64,000 nt of DNA, from positions 1 to 64,000 of the forward strand of contig NZ_BCQM01000007.1 of assembly GCF_001552075.1 (NCBI RefSeq). The letters are read 5' to 3'. The translations under genes and the position numbers were made by a program. This document shows positions 7,291 through 18,649 of this stretch, one piece after another; the first letter of the stretch is position 1; every line of letters begins with the position of its first letter. This DNA is from Arthrobacter luteolus NBRC 107841. Lineage in GTDB: Bacteria; Actinomycetota; Actinomycetes; Actinomycetales; Micrococcaceae. The notes beneath the pieces are model-generated. The model was given only the letters and a program-made list of their open reading frames with translations. It was not told where the DNA came from and made no database searches.

Positions 7291-8538
7291 ATGTATCCCC
7301 GTGCCACAGCCCCGCGCACCGCCGTCGTCGTAGGAGCGGGAATGGTGGGGCTTTCCACCGCCTGGCACCTCCAGGAACAGGGCGTCCAGGTCACGGTCCT
7401 GGACCGTTCCGGAGTGGGCGCCGGTGCATCCTGGGGCAATGCCGGCTGGCTGACCCCGGGCATGGCGATGCCGCTCTCCGACCCGTCCCTGTGGAGCTAC
7501 GGGGCGAAGGCACTGCTGGACCCCGCAGCCCCGCTGCACATTCCCGCCCGGCTGGATCCGCAGCTGTGGTCCTTCCTGCTGCGCTTCGCCGCTCACGCCA
7601 CCCCGGGCGCCTGGGCCAAGGCGATGGCGGCACTGACACCGATCGACCAGATGGCCCTGGAGTGCTTTGACGAGCTCACCGGCGCCGGCGTCCAGGCGCA
7701 GACCCGCAAGGGTCCGTTCATCATCGGCTTCGAGAAGGAAGCCCAGTCGGTGCCGTTCGTCGAGGAAATCCACCATGTGGAGGCCGCCGGGCAGCAGGTT
7801 CCGCTGGAGCGGCTCGAGGATGCCCAGCTGAAGGTTCCGCAGCTTTCCGCCAACGTGGAATCGGTGTTCGCCATGGAGGGCCAGCGGTTCCTGGAACCGG
7901 GCCCCTTTGTCGAAGCCCTCGCCGAAGCGGTCCGGGAACGCGGCGGGCGCATCATCACCGGCTCCGAGGTGCAGTCGCTGCGCCACGGACCCGCCGGCAT
8001 CGCCGTCGAAACCTATGCACAGGAACCCATTGCCGCCGACGTCGTTGTCCTCGCCACCGGCGCGTGGCTGCCCAAGCTCGCCCGCCCGCTGGGCGTGAAG
8101 ACCCTGGTGCAGGCCGGCCGCGGTTATTCCTTCAGCGTGGCCACGGATCAGCCGGCGGAATTCCCCATCTACTTCCCGGCCCGCCGCGTTGCCTGCACCC
8201 CTTACCAGGGCAGGCTGCGCATCGCCGGGACCATGGAATTCCGCGGCCCGGACGAGCCGCTGCAGACCGGCCGGATCGACGCCATCCTCGCTTCGGTGCG
8301 CCCGCTGTTCCAGAACATGGACCTTACTGAGCTGCAGGACATCTGGGTGGGACCGCGCCCGGTCACCCCGGACGGGCTGCCGCTAATCGGCGCCACCAAG
8401 GCACCGGGTGTTTACGTGGCCGGAGGCCACGGCATGTGGGGAATAGTACTGGGACCCGCCACCGGCAAGCTCCTCGCGGAGCAGATTGTCACGGGCTCCA
8501 CTCCGGCCGCCATCCGGCCTTTCGATCCGCTGCGGTAA
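7291..8538 (+). CDS. FAD-dependent D-amino-acid dehydrogenase-like oxidoreductase
   Basis: A 415-residue DAO-fold flavoprotein. The FAD-binding motif VVVGAGMVGLSTAWHL is at residues 11-26, and the C-terminal GLPLIGATKAPGVYVAGGHGMWG closes the FAD site as in DadA. It should oxidise an amino acid (often a D-amino acid, sarcosine-like or hydroxyproline-like substrate) to the keto acid. The start at 7291 has AAGGAG seven bases upstream; a much longer open frame exists but runs through the divergent regulator and is spurious. Divergent Lrp/AsnC regulator suggests amino-acid induction. Confidence 0.8.
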   Translation: MYPRATAPRTAVVVGAGMVGLSTAWHLQEQGVQVTVLDRSGVGAGASWGNAGWLTPGMAMPLSDPSLWSYGAKALLDPAAPLHIPARLDPQLWSFLLRFAAHATPGAWAKAMAALTPIDQMALECFDELTGAGVQAQTRKGPFIIGFEKEAQSVPFVEEIHHVEAAGQQVPLERLEDAQLKVPQLSANVESVFAMEGQRFLEPGPFVEALAEAVRERGGRIITGSEVQSLRHGPAGIAVETYAQEPIAADVVVLATGAWLPKLARPLGVKTLVQAGRGYSFSVATDQPAEFPIYFPARRVACTPYQGRLRIAGTMEFRGPDEPLQTGRIDAILASVRPLFQNMDLTELQDIWVGPRPVTPDGLPLIGATKAPGVYVAGGHGMWGIVLGPATGKLLAEQIVTGSTPAAIRPFDPLR

Positions 8539-8557
8539 GGCTGCGGTAAGGCTGCGG
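8529..8557 (+). repeat. 11-bp tandem repeat over the end of the oxidoreductase gene
   Basis: GCTGCGGTAAG occurs at 8529-8539 and 8540-8550, with a partial third copy to 8557. The first copy holds the gene's TAA stop; the second repeats that stop in the untranslated tail. Confidence 0.8.
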
Positions 8558-8576
8558 CCCAGCTGAAGCATGAGGG

Positions 8577-8614
8577 TACCCCCTGGGGTATTTGATTCTA
8601 TACCCCAGGGGGTA
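8577..8614 (+). promoter_or_regulatory. Pair of CsoR/CstR-type operators upstream of the persulfide dioxygenase
   Basis: Two near-perfect palindromes, TACCCCCTGGGGTA (8577-8590) and TACCCCAGGGGGTA (8601-8614), are 24 bases centre to centre. This is the TACCC-NNNN-GGGTA class of site used by CsoR-family repressors, including the persulfide sensor CstR. They lie 43-80 bases before the start of the dioxygenase-rhodanese gene. The pair is also an inverted repeat that could fold on itself. Confidence 0.8.
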
Positions 8615-8656
8615 TTACCGTGGAGGGACATCCCCAACCCCCACGGAGGACATCCC

Positions 8657-10048
8657 ATGCTTATCGAACGCATCTATGACGAGGACCTGGCCCAGGCCAG
8701 CTACTTCATCGGCTGCCAGCGCCGCGGCGAGGCGATCGTCGTCGACCCCCGGCGGGACATCGCCCCTTACCTCTCCCTCGCAGCCGCAAACGGCATGAAA
8801 ATCACCGCCGTCACGGAAACCCATATCCACGCCGACTACCTCTCCGGCACACGTGAACTCGCTGCGGACACCGGTGCGCAGATCTATGTCTCCGGCGAGG
8901 GCGGCACGGACTGGCAATACGGCTTTGACGGCGAGCGCCTGTTCGACGGTGATGCGATCAGGATCGGCAACCTCACCATCAAGGCGCTGCACACCCCGGG
9001 GCACACCCCCGAGCACCTCTCCTACCTGGTGACCGACGGCGCGTTCACCGACCAGGCCGGGTACCTGCTCTCCGGCGACTTCGTCTTCGCCGGCGACCTG
9101 GGCCGCCCGGACCTGCTGGACGAAGCCGCCGGCGGCGTCGACACCCGTTTCGAAGGTGCCAAGCAGATGTTCGCCAGCCTGCGGGACAAGTTCCTCACTC
9201 TGCCGGACTACGTTCAGGTCCACCCCGGCCACGGCGCAGGCAGCGCCTGCGGCAAGGCGCTGGGCGCCATCCCCTCCTCCACCGTGGGCTACGAGCGCCT
9301 CTACGCCTGGTGGGGCCCTTACCTGGCGGCCGGCGACGAGCAGGGTTTCATCAACGAACTCCTGGACGGCCAGCCCGAGGCGCACGCCTACTTCGCCCGG
9401 ATGAAGCAGCAGAACCGGCAGGGTCCGGCAGTGCTTGGCCCCCGCGAACCGCTCGCCGAACTCACGGCCGACGACGCCGCTGCCCGCCTTGCGGCCGGCA
9501 ACGCCACCTTCGTGGATACCCGCAGCGTTCCCGAACTTCATTCGGGCACCGTTCCGGGCGCCCTGCACATTCCGGCGGGCGGCAAGACCGCCAGCTTCGG
9601 CGCCTGGGCGGTGAATCCCGATTCGGAGGACACCCGGCCGCTGCTCCTGCTTGCGGCGGACCAGGGACAGGCGCATCAGGTCCGCGATGCCCTGGCCCGG
9701 GTGGGGATTGACGACGTCGCCGGCTTTGTTCCCAGCCTGGCAGGACTCCCGCAGGCTGTCCCCGCCACTGTCTCCGCCACGGAGCTGGACTCGTTCGACG
9801 CAGCCATGATCCTGGACGTGCGCGCCCGCACCGAGCACGAGGCGGGCAGCATCCCCGGCTCACACCAGCTGCACGGCGGACGCGCCCTCTGGAACCTCGA
9901 GCAGCTGCCATCCGAGGGCAAGATCGTGGCGTACTGTGCCAGCGGCATGCGCAGTTCAATCGTCGGTAACGCCCTGCGCAACGCCGGGTACGACGTCGTC
10001 GAACTCGAGGGCGCCTACCCCGCCTGGGCTGCCGCGCACGCTTCGTAG
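8657..10048 (+). CDS. Persulfide dioxygenase-rhodanese fusion (CstB-like)
   Basis: A 463-residue protein with three modules. Residues 1-245 are a metallo-beta-lactamase fold of the ETHE1/persulfide dioxygenase type, with THIHAD (His56, His58, Asp60), HTPGHTPEH and VHPGH iron-ligand motifs. Residues about 265-355 are a rhodanese-like domain with no catalytic cysteine (LLLLAADQGQ at the loop). Residues 365-463 are an intact rhodanese with VAYCASGMRSS (Cys427). This order matches S. aureus CstB, which turns persulfides into thiosulfate. The start at 8657 has ACGGAGGA seven bases before. Paired CsoR/CstR-type operators precede it, so expression probably responds to persulfide. Confidence 0.88.
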   Translation: MLIERIYDEDLAQASYFIGCQRRGEAIVVDPRRDIAPYLSLAAANGMKITAVTETHIHADYLSGTRELAADTGAQIYVSGEGGTDWQYGFDGERLFDGDAIRIGNLTIKALHTPGHTPEHLSYLVTDGAFTDQAGYLLSGDFVFAGDLGRPDLLDEAAGGVDTRFEGAKQMFASLRDKFLTLPDYVQVHPGHGAGSACGKALGAIPSSTVGYERLYAWWGPYLAAGDEQGFINELLDGQPEAHAYFARMKQQNRQGPAVLGPREPLAELTADDAAARLAAGNATFVDTRSVPELHSGTVPGALHIPAGGKTASFGAWAVNPDSEDTRPLLLLAADQGQAHQVRDALARVGIDDVAGFVPSLAGLPQAVPATVSATELDSFDAAMILDVRARTEHEAGSIPGSHQLHGGRALWNLEQLPSEGKIVAYCASGMRSSIVGNALRNAGYDVVELEGAYPAWAAAHAS

Positions 10049-10062
10049 CGGGAACGCCACAG

Positions 10063-10107
10063 CCAGAAAAACCCCGGTCCGCATTCAGCGGGCCGGGGTT
10101 TTTCTGG
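10063..10107. terminator. Bidirectional intrinsic terminator
   Basis: AGAAAAACCCCGG and CCGGGGTTTTTCT form a long perfect stem, extended by near-complementary TCCGC/GCGGG, with runs of A and T on the two sides. It lies between the convergent dioxygenase and TauE genes and can stop both. Confidence 0.9.
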
Positions 10108-10115
10108 TTCGAGGG

Positions 10116-10877
10116 TTAGATGCCCAGGATCTCCTGGACCAGGACGAACGTTCCCATGGCCAGAACAAACCAGCCAAAGGCCTTCCGCAGGGCGGCTTCC
10201 GGAATCCTGCCGACCAGGCGGGCTCCGATGAGGGATCCGACAATGGCCATGGCTGTGACGGCCAGGGTCATGCTCCAGTCGATCTGCACGGTGGTCAGGT
10301 ATCCGGCCAGCCCGGCGAAGGACTTCATCGCGATCACCACCAGCGAGGTGCCCACAGCCATCGCCATCGGCATGCCGCCAAGCAGTGCCAGGGCAGGCAC
10401 CACCAGGAAGCCGCCGCCGGCGCCAACCAGGCCGGTTACCAGGCCGACGACGGCACCGTCAGCAAGGATGCGCAGGATCGGCAGGTCGGAATACGCCTTG
10501 TCCGGGCCGGTCTTGCGCCGGCCGCGCAGCATCGCGATCGAGGTCGCAATCATCATGAGCGAGAACGCGATCATCAGCACCACGGAAGGGATCCGGCTGC
10601 CCAGGAGGCCGCCGGCAAACGCGCCGGCCATGCCTGCCGCACCGAAGATCAGTCCGGTCTTCCAGCGCACGCGGCCGCTGCGGGCATGGCCGATCACACT
10701 GACAGCGGAGGTCACCCCCACCACGAACAGTGAGGACGCGATGGCTTCCTTGGCACCAAACCCGGCCACGTAGACCAGGATCGGCACCGTAAGGATCGAG
10801 CCGCCGCCGCCCAGCAGGCCAAGCGAAAGTCCGATCAGCAGCGACAGGCTGAGCACCAGCACCAGGGAAGGCGTCAT
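10116..10877 (-). CDS. TauE/SafE (TSUP) family sulfite/sulfur-anion exporter
   Basis: A 253-residue membrane protein with about eight hydrophobic segments and the two family repeats, each starting with a glycine-rich turn: SLGLLGGGGSILTVPILVY and VTGLVGAGGGFLVVPAL. It likely exports sulfite or a similar small sulfur anion produced by the neighbouring detoxification enzymes. Its start overlaps the stop of the upstream rhodanese gene by four bases (ATGA), so the two are translationally coupled. Transported ion is inferred from family and context. Confidence 0.85.
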   Translation of the reverse strand: MTPSLVLVLSLSLLIGLSLGLLGGGGSILTVPILVYVAGFGAKEAIASSLFVVGVTSAVSVIGHARSGRVRWKTGLIFGAAGMAGAFAGGLLGSRIPSVVLMIAFSLMMIATSIAMLRGRRKTGPDKAYSDLPILRILADGAVVGLVTGLVGAGGGFLVVPALALLGGMPMAMAVGTSLVVIAMKSFAGLAGYLTTVQIDWSMTLAVTAMAIVGSLIGARLVGRIPEAALRKAFGWFVLAMGTFVLVQEILGI

Positions 10878-11482
10878 GAGGCTACAGGTCCGCCCTGCTT
10901 GGGCAGCGACTGAATGGCGGACTCACGGGTCGGCTCAGAGCCGGCCTTGTTCCACGGCATCCTGGCCAGCGCCGCACCCATGGCGCAGGAGTTGGTGGCA
11001 GCGGAGAAAGTGAGGCCGGCACCGATACCGCCCGCGAGCACCCGCAGCTTGGGTGAGACCAGGCGGCCACCGGCCAGGCCCAGTACGACGGCGGATCCCG
11101 CTACCAGCCGGACCTGCCGTTCGAGGTCCCAGCGCTGCCGGCCGCGGACAACGTCGCCGCCGGCGGCAGCGAAAGCCGGTACGCCGCCGGTCAGGACGTG
11201 GGCAGAGCTGATGCCCGCCGAGCCGAGCCGGGCGCGGGCCTGTTCAGCGCGGGTTCCCGACTGGCAGACGAGCACCACCCGCTTGCCGAGCCGCTCCGCG
11301 ACGTCGTCCGTGTGTTCGGCCAGCAGCGGCAGGGGGACGTTGTAGGAGCCGCGGATATGGAGGGTTTCAAACTCGGCGGCAAACCGGACGTCAATGACGA
11401 TCAGGTCGTCAGGGTCCTGCAGCCAGGCGCGCAGCGTCCGGGCGTCAATGGAGGTTACGGCCGCTGGGTCATGGGCGGTCAT
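10874..11482 (-). CDS. Rhodanese with C-terminal DUF2892 membrane segment (YgaP-like)
   Basis: A 202-residue protein. Residues 10-110 are a single rhodanese domain with active-site loop VCQSGTRAEQA (Cys73). Residues 130-190 are a DUF2892 region with two short hydrophobic segments (LVAGSAVVLGLAGG and AGGIGAGLTFSAATNSCAMG), as in the membrane sulfurtransferase YgaP. It should move sulfane sulfur at the inner face of the membrane. The start at 11482 has AAAGGA seven bases upstream; longer frames run through the operators. It is coupled to the downstream TauE gene and driven from the divergent operator region. Confidence 0.87.
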   Translation of the reverse strand: MTAHDPAAVTSIDARTLRAWLQDPDDLIVIDVRFAAEFETLHIRGSYNVPLPLLAEHTDDVAERLGKRVVLVCQSGTRAEQARARLGSAGISSAHVLTGGVPAFAAAGGDVVRGRQRWDLERQVRLVAGSAVVLGLAGGRLVSPKLRVLAGGIGAGLTFSAATNSCAMGAALARMPWNKAGSEPTRESAIQSLPKQGGPVAS

Positions 11483-11525
11483 GGTGGGTCCTTTCGGAGT
11501 CAAAATGGGGGAAGCTCCACCGTCC

Positions 11526-11568
11526 CATATACCCATGGGGGTATGCAAAACACCCCCGGGGGTATATT
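11526..11568. promoter_or_regulatory. Divergent promoters covered by two CsoR/CstR-type operators
   Basis: Site A, ATACCCATGGGGGTAT (11529-11544), overlaps a minus-strand -10-like TATATG (11526-11531) facing the rhodanese gene. Site B, ACACCCCCGGGGGTAT (11550-11565), overlaps a plus-strand -10-like TATATT (11563-11568) facing the second TauE gene. Centres are 21 bases apart. Each repressor site therefore covers one of the two divergent promoters. Confidence 0.75.
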
Positions 11569-11615
11569 CGGGCATGCATCTTCTCCGCACGCCGCGGTTC
11601 TGGGAATGTTTCCCC

Positions 11616-13178
11616 ATGGACATGGTGCTGATCGGACTGGCCGCCGGCCTGGTGGTTGGTGCAGTGGTGGGCCTGGTGGGAGCCGGCGGTGCGATCATCA
11701 CGGTTCCGGCCCTGGTCTACGTCGTCGGGCTCAGCCCGGAAGACGCCGTGCCCACGTCGCTCATCGTCGTCGGGCTGGCCTCCGCTGCCGGAGCTCTTCC
11801 CCGCCTCCGCAGGGGCGTCAGCTGGCCGCTGGTCCTGATCATCGGCCTGGCCGGAATCCCCGCCTCCTGGGCCGGAGCCGCCGCCGGCTCCCTGCTGGAC
11901 GGGGACTGGCTGATGCTCATCTTCGCCGGCATCATGATCCTCGCGGGAATCCGCATGCTCGCGGGCTCCGCCGCCACCGCCAGCGGCACCTCCACGGAAC
12001 ACCGGAACTGGAGCGCACTGCTGCTCCGCGGCATTCCGGTGGGCCTGATAGTCGGCTTCCTGACCGGACTGCTGGGTGTCGGCGGCGGTTTCCTGATCAT
12101 CCCCGCACTGACCCTGCTGCTGCGGGTGCCGATGTCCCGGGCCGTTGGCACCTCGCTGGTCATCATCTGCATCAACTCGGCCTCCGGTTTCGCAGCCCAT
12201 CTGGAGGGTCTGTCGATTGACTGGACGCTCACGCTCAGCTTCGCCGCCGCGGCCATGGCCGCGTCACTGGCAGCGGCGCGTGCCGCGCACCGGCTCAACG
12301 ACGCCGTGGTCACCCGGGTATTCGCAGCGGTCATTTTCGCTGTCGCCCTGGGAGTCCTGCTGCAGACCCTTCCGGCACTCCTGCGCCAGGATGCGGCTCC
12401 CGCACCGGAGGCGCAGGCTCCGGAAATCAGTGCCAGCCTCACCGTCAGCCGGCTCAGCATCGGCGAGCGCAGCGTCAACCTGGTCATCACGAACAACACG
12501 ATTGAAGACCTGGAAATCGCTGCCGCCGCCCTGCACTCCCCCTGGTACACCACTCCGGCACACTGGCTGTCCGCGGACGGCGACGGGACCACGGTGCGGC
12601 CAGGAGGCAGGGTTGCCCTGCCGGCCGCGCTGCCGGCCGCAGTCTGCGGCGACGGGACGGACAGCTCCGGCGATACCGCAGCCACAGTGCGGCTCACCCT
12701 CAGCGACGGCAGCACACACACCCTGCCGGCTCCCGACCCTTACTCCTCCTTGGCGGGGGTCCACGGCCAGGACTGCCTGCAGCAGTCGGTGGACTCAGTG
12801 GCGGTCCTTGCCTTGCCCGCTGACCTCAGCGTCGCCGAAGACGGCCGGAGCGCAACTGTCTCGATAGCTGTCAGCCCAGCCGGCGGGGACGGAAACCTGA
12901 CTCTGGAGGCAATCGGCACCACCACCCTGATCACCGAGGCTCCCGGGGAACCGTGGCCGCGGCAGGTGGTCATTTCCGGCAGCGATGCGCCGTCGGTGCT
13001 GGAGCTGAACATTGTTCCCATGCGCTGCGATGCCCATGCATTGGCCGAGGACAAGGTCGGTACACGCCTGCCGCTGGAGATCAGTGCCGGACCCTACCGC
13101 GGACAGGTGCGGCTGGAACCGCCGCGGGAATTTACGGCCGCGGTGTACGAGTTCGTCCGCTCCGCCTGCACTCAATAA
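11616..13178 (+). CDS. TauE/SafE family exporter fused to a large extracytoplasmic domain
   Basis: A 520-residue protein. Residues 1-260 are a complete TSUP transporter: [18 protein letters not shown] and [17 protein letters not shown] repeats and about eight membrane segments. After an Ala/Pro linker ([12 protein letters not shown]), about 255 residues form a beta-rich, mostly hydrophilic domain with conserved-looking cysteines in [21 protein letters not shown] and RSACTQ. I do not recognise this domain's function. Usual TSUP proteins end near residue 260. The start is uncertain: an ATG at 11574 sits five bases after TATATT and could be a leaderless start adding 14 residues. The operator pair upstream places it in the persulfide regulon. 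Confidence 0.82.
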   Translation: MDMVLIGLAAGLVVGAVVGLVGAGGAIITVPALVYVVGLSPEDAVPTSLIVVGLASAAGALPRLRRGVSWPLVLIIGLAGIPASWAGAAAGSLLDGDWLMLIFAGIMILAGIRMLAGSAATASGTSTEHRNWSALLLRGIPVGLIVGFLTGLLGVGGGFLIIPALTLLLRVPMSRAVGTSLVIICINSASGFAAHLEGLSIDWTLTLSFAAAAMAASLAAARAAHRLNDAVVTRVFAAVIFAVALGVLLQTLPALLRQDAAPAPEAQAPEISASLTVSRLSIGERSVNLVITNNTIEDLEIAAAALHSPWYTTPAHWLSADGDGTTVRPGGRVALPAALPAAVCGDGTDSSGDTAATVRLTLSDGSTHTLPAPDPYSSLAGVHGQDCLQQSVDSVAVLALPADLSVAEDGRSATVSIAVSPAGGDGNLTLEAIGTTTLITEAPGEPWPRQVVISGSDAPSVLELNIVPMRCDAHALAEDKVGTRLPLEISAGPYRGQVRLEPPREFTAAVYEFVRSACTQ

Positions 13179-13341
13179 CTTGTTCAATAGCTTGCACGCG
13201 AATCACGCCATTGTGATCCGCGTTACAGGCGATGGTACCTGTCCCCGTCGCGGAAGGCTAAACGGTGACACGCACACCTCTCTGACCTGCGGTGTTGGGT
13301 CTTCGTGAAGCGGCGTCGGCGCTGCGTGAGACGATAATTTC

Positions 13342-16653
<3,312 letters not shown>

Positions 16654-16714
16654 CCCCCAGCGCCCGGAGGCTCCGGCCATTCCCAGCATCCGGTTCGGTT
16701 TGTACAGTGGGGGG

Positions 16715-17173
16715 ATGGCTACCCAGGAACGTCCCATAGGCTTTTGGCTCAAACTGGTGGATCAGCTGGTCGACGAACAGTACGGTGCGAGCTTCGAGGA
16801 ACACGGCGTCACCCGCCGGCAGTGGCAGATGATGAACATGCTCACCAACGGGCCTGCCACGGAAAAGGAACTCTCGGACCAGCTCCGTCCCTTCTTCCCT
16901 CCGGTTGAGGCAGGCACCTCCAAGGAACTGATCGATGAGCTCGCCGAAAGCGGCTGGGTCGCGGTGCAGGACGGTGAGTACGCTCTGACCGACCTGGGGT
17001 CGCGCAGCCTGGAAAACCTGCGCGGCGCCGTCGAACGCATTCGGGAGCAGCTGACCTCCGAAGTGTCCGAGGAGGAATACGACGCACTGGTCGGCGTGCT
17101 GCAGCGGATGGCCGGCAACCTCGGCTGGAGCGAACCCCGCGGCACGATGGACGCAGACACACCTGGACTTTAA
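16715..17173 (+). CDS. MarR-like winged-helix regulator
   Basis: A 152-residue protein with a winged-helix core (VTRRQWQMMNMLTNGPATEKELSDQL, then a wing near GWVAVQDGEYALTDLG), resembling MarR proteins. It should bind DNA as a dimer. The ATG at 16715 lies six bases after TACAGT, consistent with a leaderless mRNA; a longer frame begins 15 bases earlier inside that element. It is 46 bases before the SRPBCC gene. Targets are unknown. Confidence 0.75.
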   Translation: MATQERPIGFWLKLVDQLVDEQYGASFEEHGVTRRQWQMMNMLTNGPATEKELSDQLRPFFPPVEAGTSKELIDELAESGWVAVQDGEYALTDLGSRSLENLRGAVERIREQLTSEVSEEEYDALVGVLQRMAGNLGWSEPRGTMDADTPGL

Positions 17174-17219
17174 AAACCCCGGCCTCTAAAACCAGCCCGG
17201 CCCCGGTAGGCTCCCCCCT

Positions 17220-17942
17220 ATGGGGAAGCAGATCTACGTGGAGATACCTGTCCGAGCACCGCTGGATACCGTCTGGACGCTGACGCAGCAGGTCGATCTC
17301 CACTCCCGGTGGGACCTTCGGTTCAGTTCCATCGTTCCCGTCGCGGACGGACCGCCGCAGGAGTTCCGCTACGAATTCCGGCTTCCGTTCCGCACCATTC
17401 ACGGGACCGGTGTTTCCCTCGGCGGCCGGACCGGGGCAGGCGGCGCCGCCACCTCGGTCCTGAAGTTCAGTACCAAGGATCCGCTGTCCCCGATTGGTCC
17501 GGGCGCCGGCTACTGGCGTTACCTTTCCGGCGCCGACGGCGGCACCCGGTTCATCACGGGCTATGACTTTGCGCCGGGCTGGGGCCGGCTGGGCAGCTGG
17601 CTGGATAAGCCGTTCATCCGCCCGGGGCTGGGCTGGGCCACGGCGTGGAGCTTCGACCGGCTGCGGCTGTGGGCCGAAGAGGGGCTGGATCCGCGGCGCA
17701 CCCGGAACCGCTGGCTGCTCGACGGCGGTCTCCGCCTGGGCGCGGTGGCCGCGGGCATCACGCTGGTGTTTCGGAAGCCGGCGCCGGCAACCGTTCTGGC
17801 CGCCCTGACCGCTGCCGCCGCTGCGGGCCTGGCTCCCCGGCATCGGAGTATTCCGCGGGCAGCCCGCTGCCTGCGCAGGCCACCCGAGCGAAGCGCTGGC
17901 CAGGCGCCGTCGGCTCTTGCATCCTTGGCGGAACCGGCATGA
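17220..17942 (+). CDS. SRPBCC (START-like) family protein
   Basis: A 240-residue protein. The N-terminal 150 residues look like a START/SRPBCC ligand-binding fold (VEIPVRAPLDTVWTLTQQ, then WDLRFSSIVPV). The C-terminal part is hydrophobic and basic with possible membrane segments around residues 160-205. Ligand unknown. The ATG follows TAGGCT by seven bases, so the mRNA is probably leaderless. Its stop overlaps the start of the DUF4166 gene by four bases (ATGA), so the two are co-expressed, perhaps for envelope or lipid-related work. Confidence 0.7.
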   Translation: MGKQIYVEIPVRAPLDTVWTLTQQVDLHSRWDLRFSSIVPVADGPPQEFRYEFRLPFRTIHGTGVSLGGRTGAGGAATSVLKFSTKDPLSPIGPGAGYWRYLSGADGGTRFITGYDFAPGWGRLGSWLDKPFIRPGLGWATAWSFDRLRLWAEEGLDPRRTRNRWLLDGGLRLGAVAAGITLVFRKPAPATVLAALTAAAAAGLAPRHRSIPRAARCLRRPPERSAGQAPSALASLAEPA

Positions 17943-18649
17943 TTCCGGACGGCGGGTCCACTGCGGCCCGGTCCATGTTCGCCCGGGCCCTGGGAGCCGA
18001 CTTCGACCGGCTGCACCCGATGCTGCAGCGGCGCTTCGGTGTGGATCCGGCGGCCGGGTACGCCTGCGTGGGCAGCGGTGTGTTCGCTGAGGTGCGGCGC
18101 GGTGCCTGGTGGACGGTGCCGTTCCTGAAGTTTGGTGCGTACCGGAACATCCTCTTCCCCGAACGCGGCACCAATGTCCCGTTCACCATCGAGAACTATC
18201 CCTACACAGACGGGTTCGGGCGGCCCACCGTCACCTTTACCCGCACCCTGGAGGTGCGCCCGGGCAAACCGCGCCGTTTCGACGCGACCATGGTCTTCAG
18301 CGAAACCCGCGGCACCGTGGTGGATTACCTCGGCAGCCACCAGCACCTGGCCACCGACCTGCAGCTTGCTGTCCGGGAGGATGGCTCACTGCATCTGCGC
18401 TCCACCGCGCTGCGCTTCTACGAGGGGCCGGTCCAGTTCACCGTTCCCCGGTTCCTCACCGGTTCGGCGGACCTCTACGAAGCCTACGACGACGAGCGGC
18501 AGGTCTACACGATCCAGCTGCAGGTGCGGAACCCCCTGTTTGGTTTCCTCTTCGGCTACCGCGGCGAGTTCACCTGCAGCTTCGCGCCCGTCACCGGCGC
18601 GGAGGTACCGGCCGGGCTCAAGCCCCTGCGGGAGGAGCTGCGGGACTAA
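17939..18649 (+). CDS. DUF4166 domain-containing protein
   Basis: A 236-residue protein resembling the DUF4166 family: HPMLQRRFGV near the start, then GAWWTVPFLKFGAYRNILFPERG, RTLEV and MVFSETRGTVVDYLG. The family is uncharacterised. Start defined by ATGA overlap with the SRPBCC gene. Its last 32 bases overlap, on the opposite strand, the 3' end of the SorC regulator gene. Confidence 0.75.
   Translation: MIPDGGSTAARSMFARALGADFDRLHPMLQRRFGVDPAAGYACVGSGVFAEVRRGAWWTVPFLKFGAYRNILFPERGTNVPFTIENYPYTDGFGRPTVTFTRTLEVRPGKPRRFDATMVFSETRGTVVDYLGSHQHLATDLQLAVREDGSLHLRSTALRFYEGPVQFTVPRFLTGSADLYEAYDDERQVYTIQLQVRNPLFGFLFGYRGEFTCSFAPVTGAEVPAGLKPLREELRD

Noticed and set aside
10103-10120. GGTTCGA resembling a tRNA T-arm
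   Set aside because: No cloverleaf can be built around it; it borders a terminator and a gene end.
17645-17938. N-terminal extension of the DUF4166 gene
   Set aside because: It overlaps the SRPBCC gene in another frame; the ATGA start at 17939 fits operon coupling.
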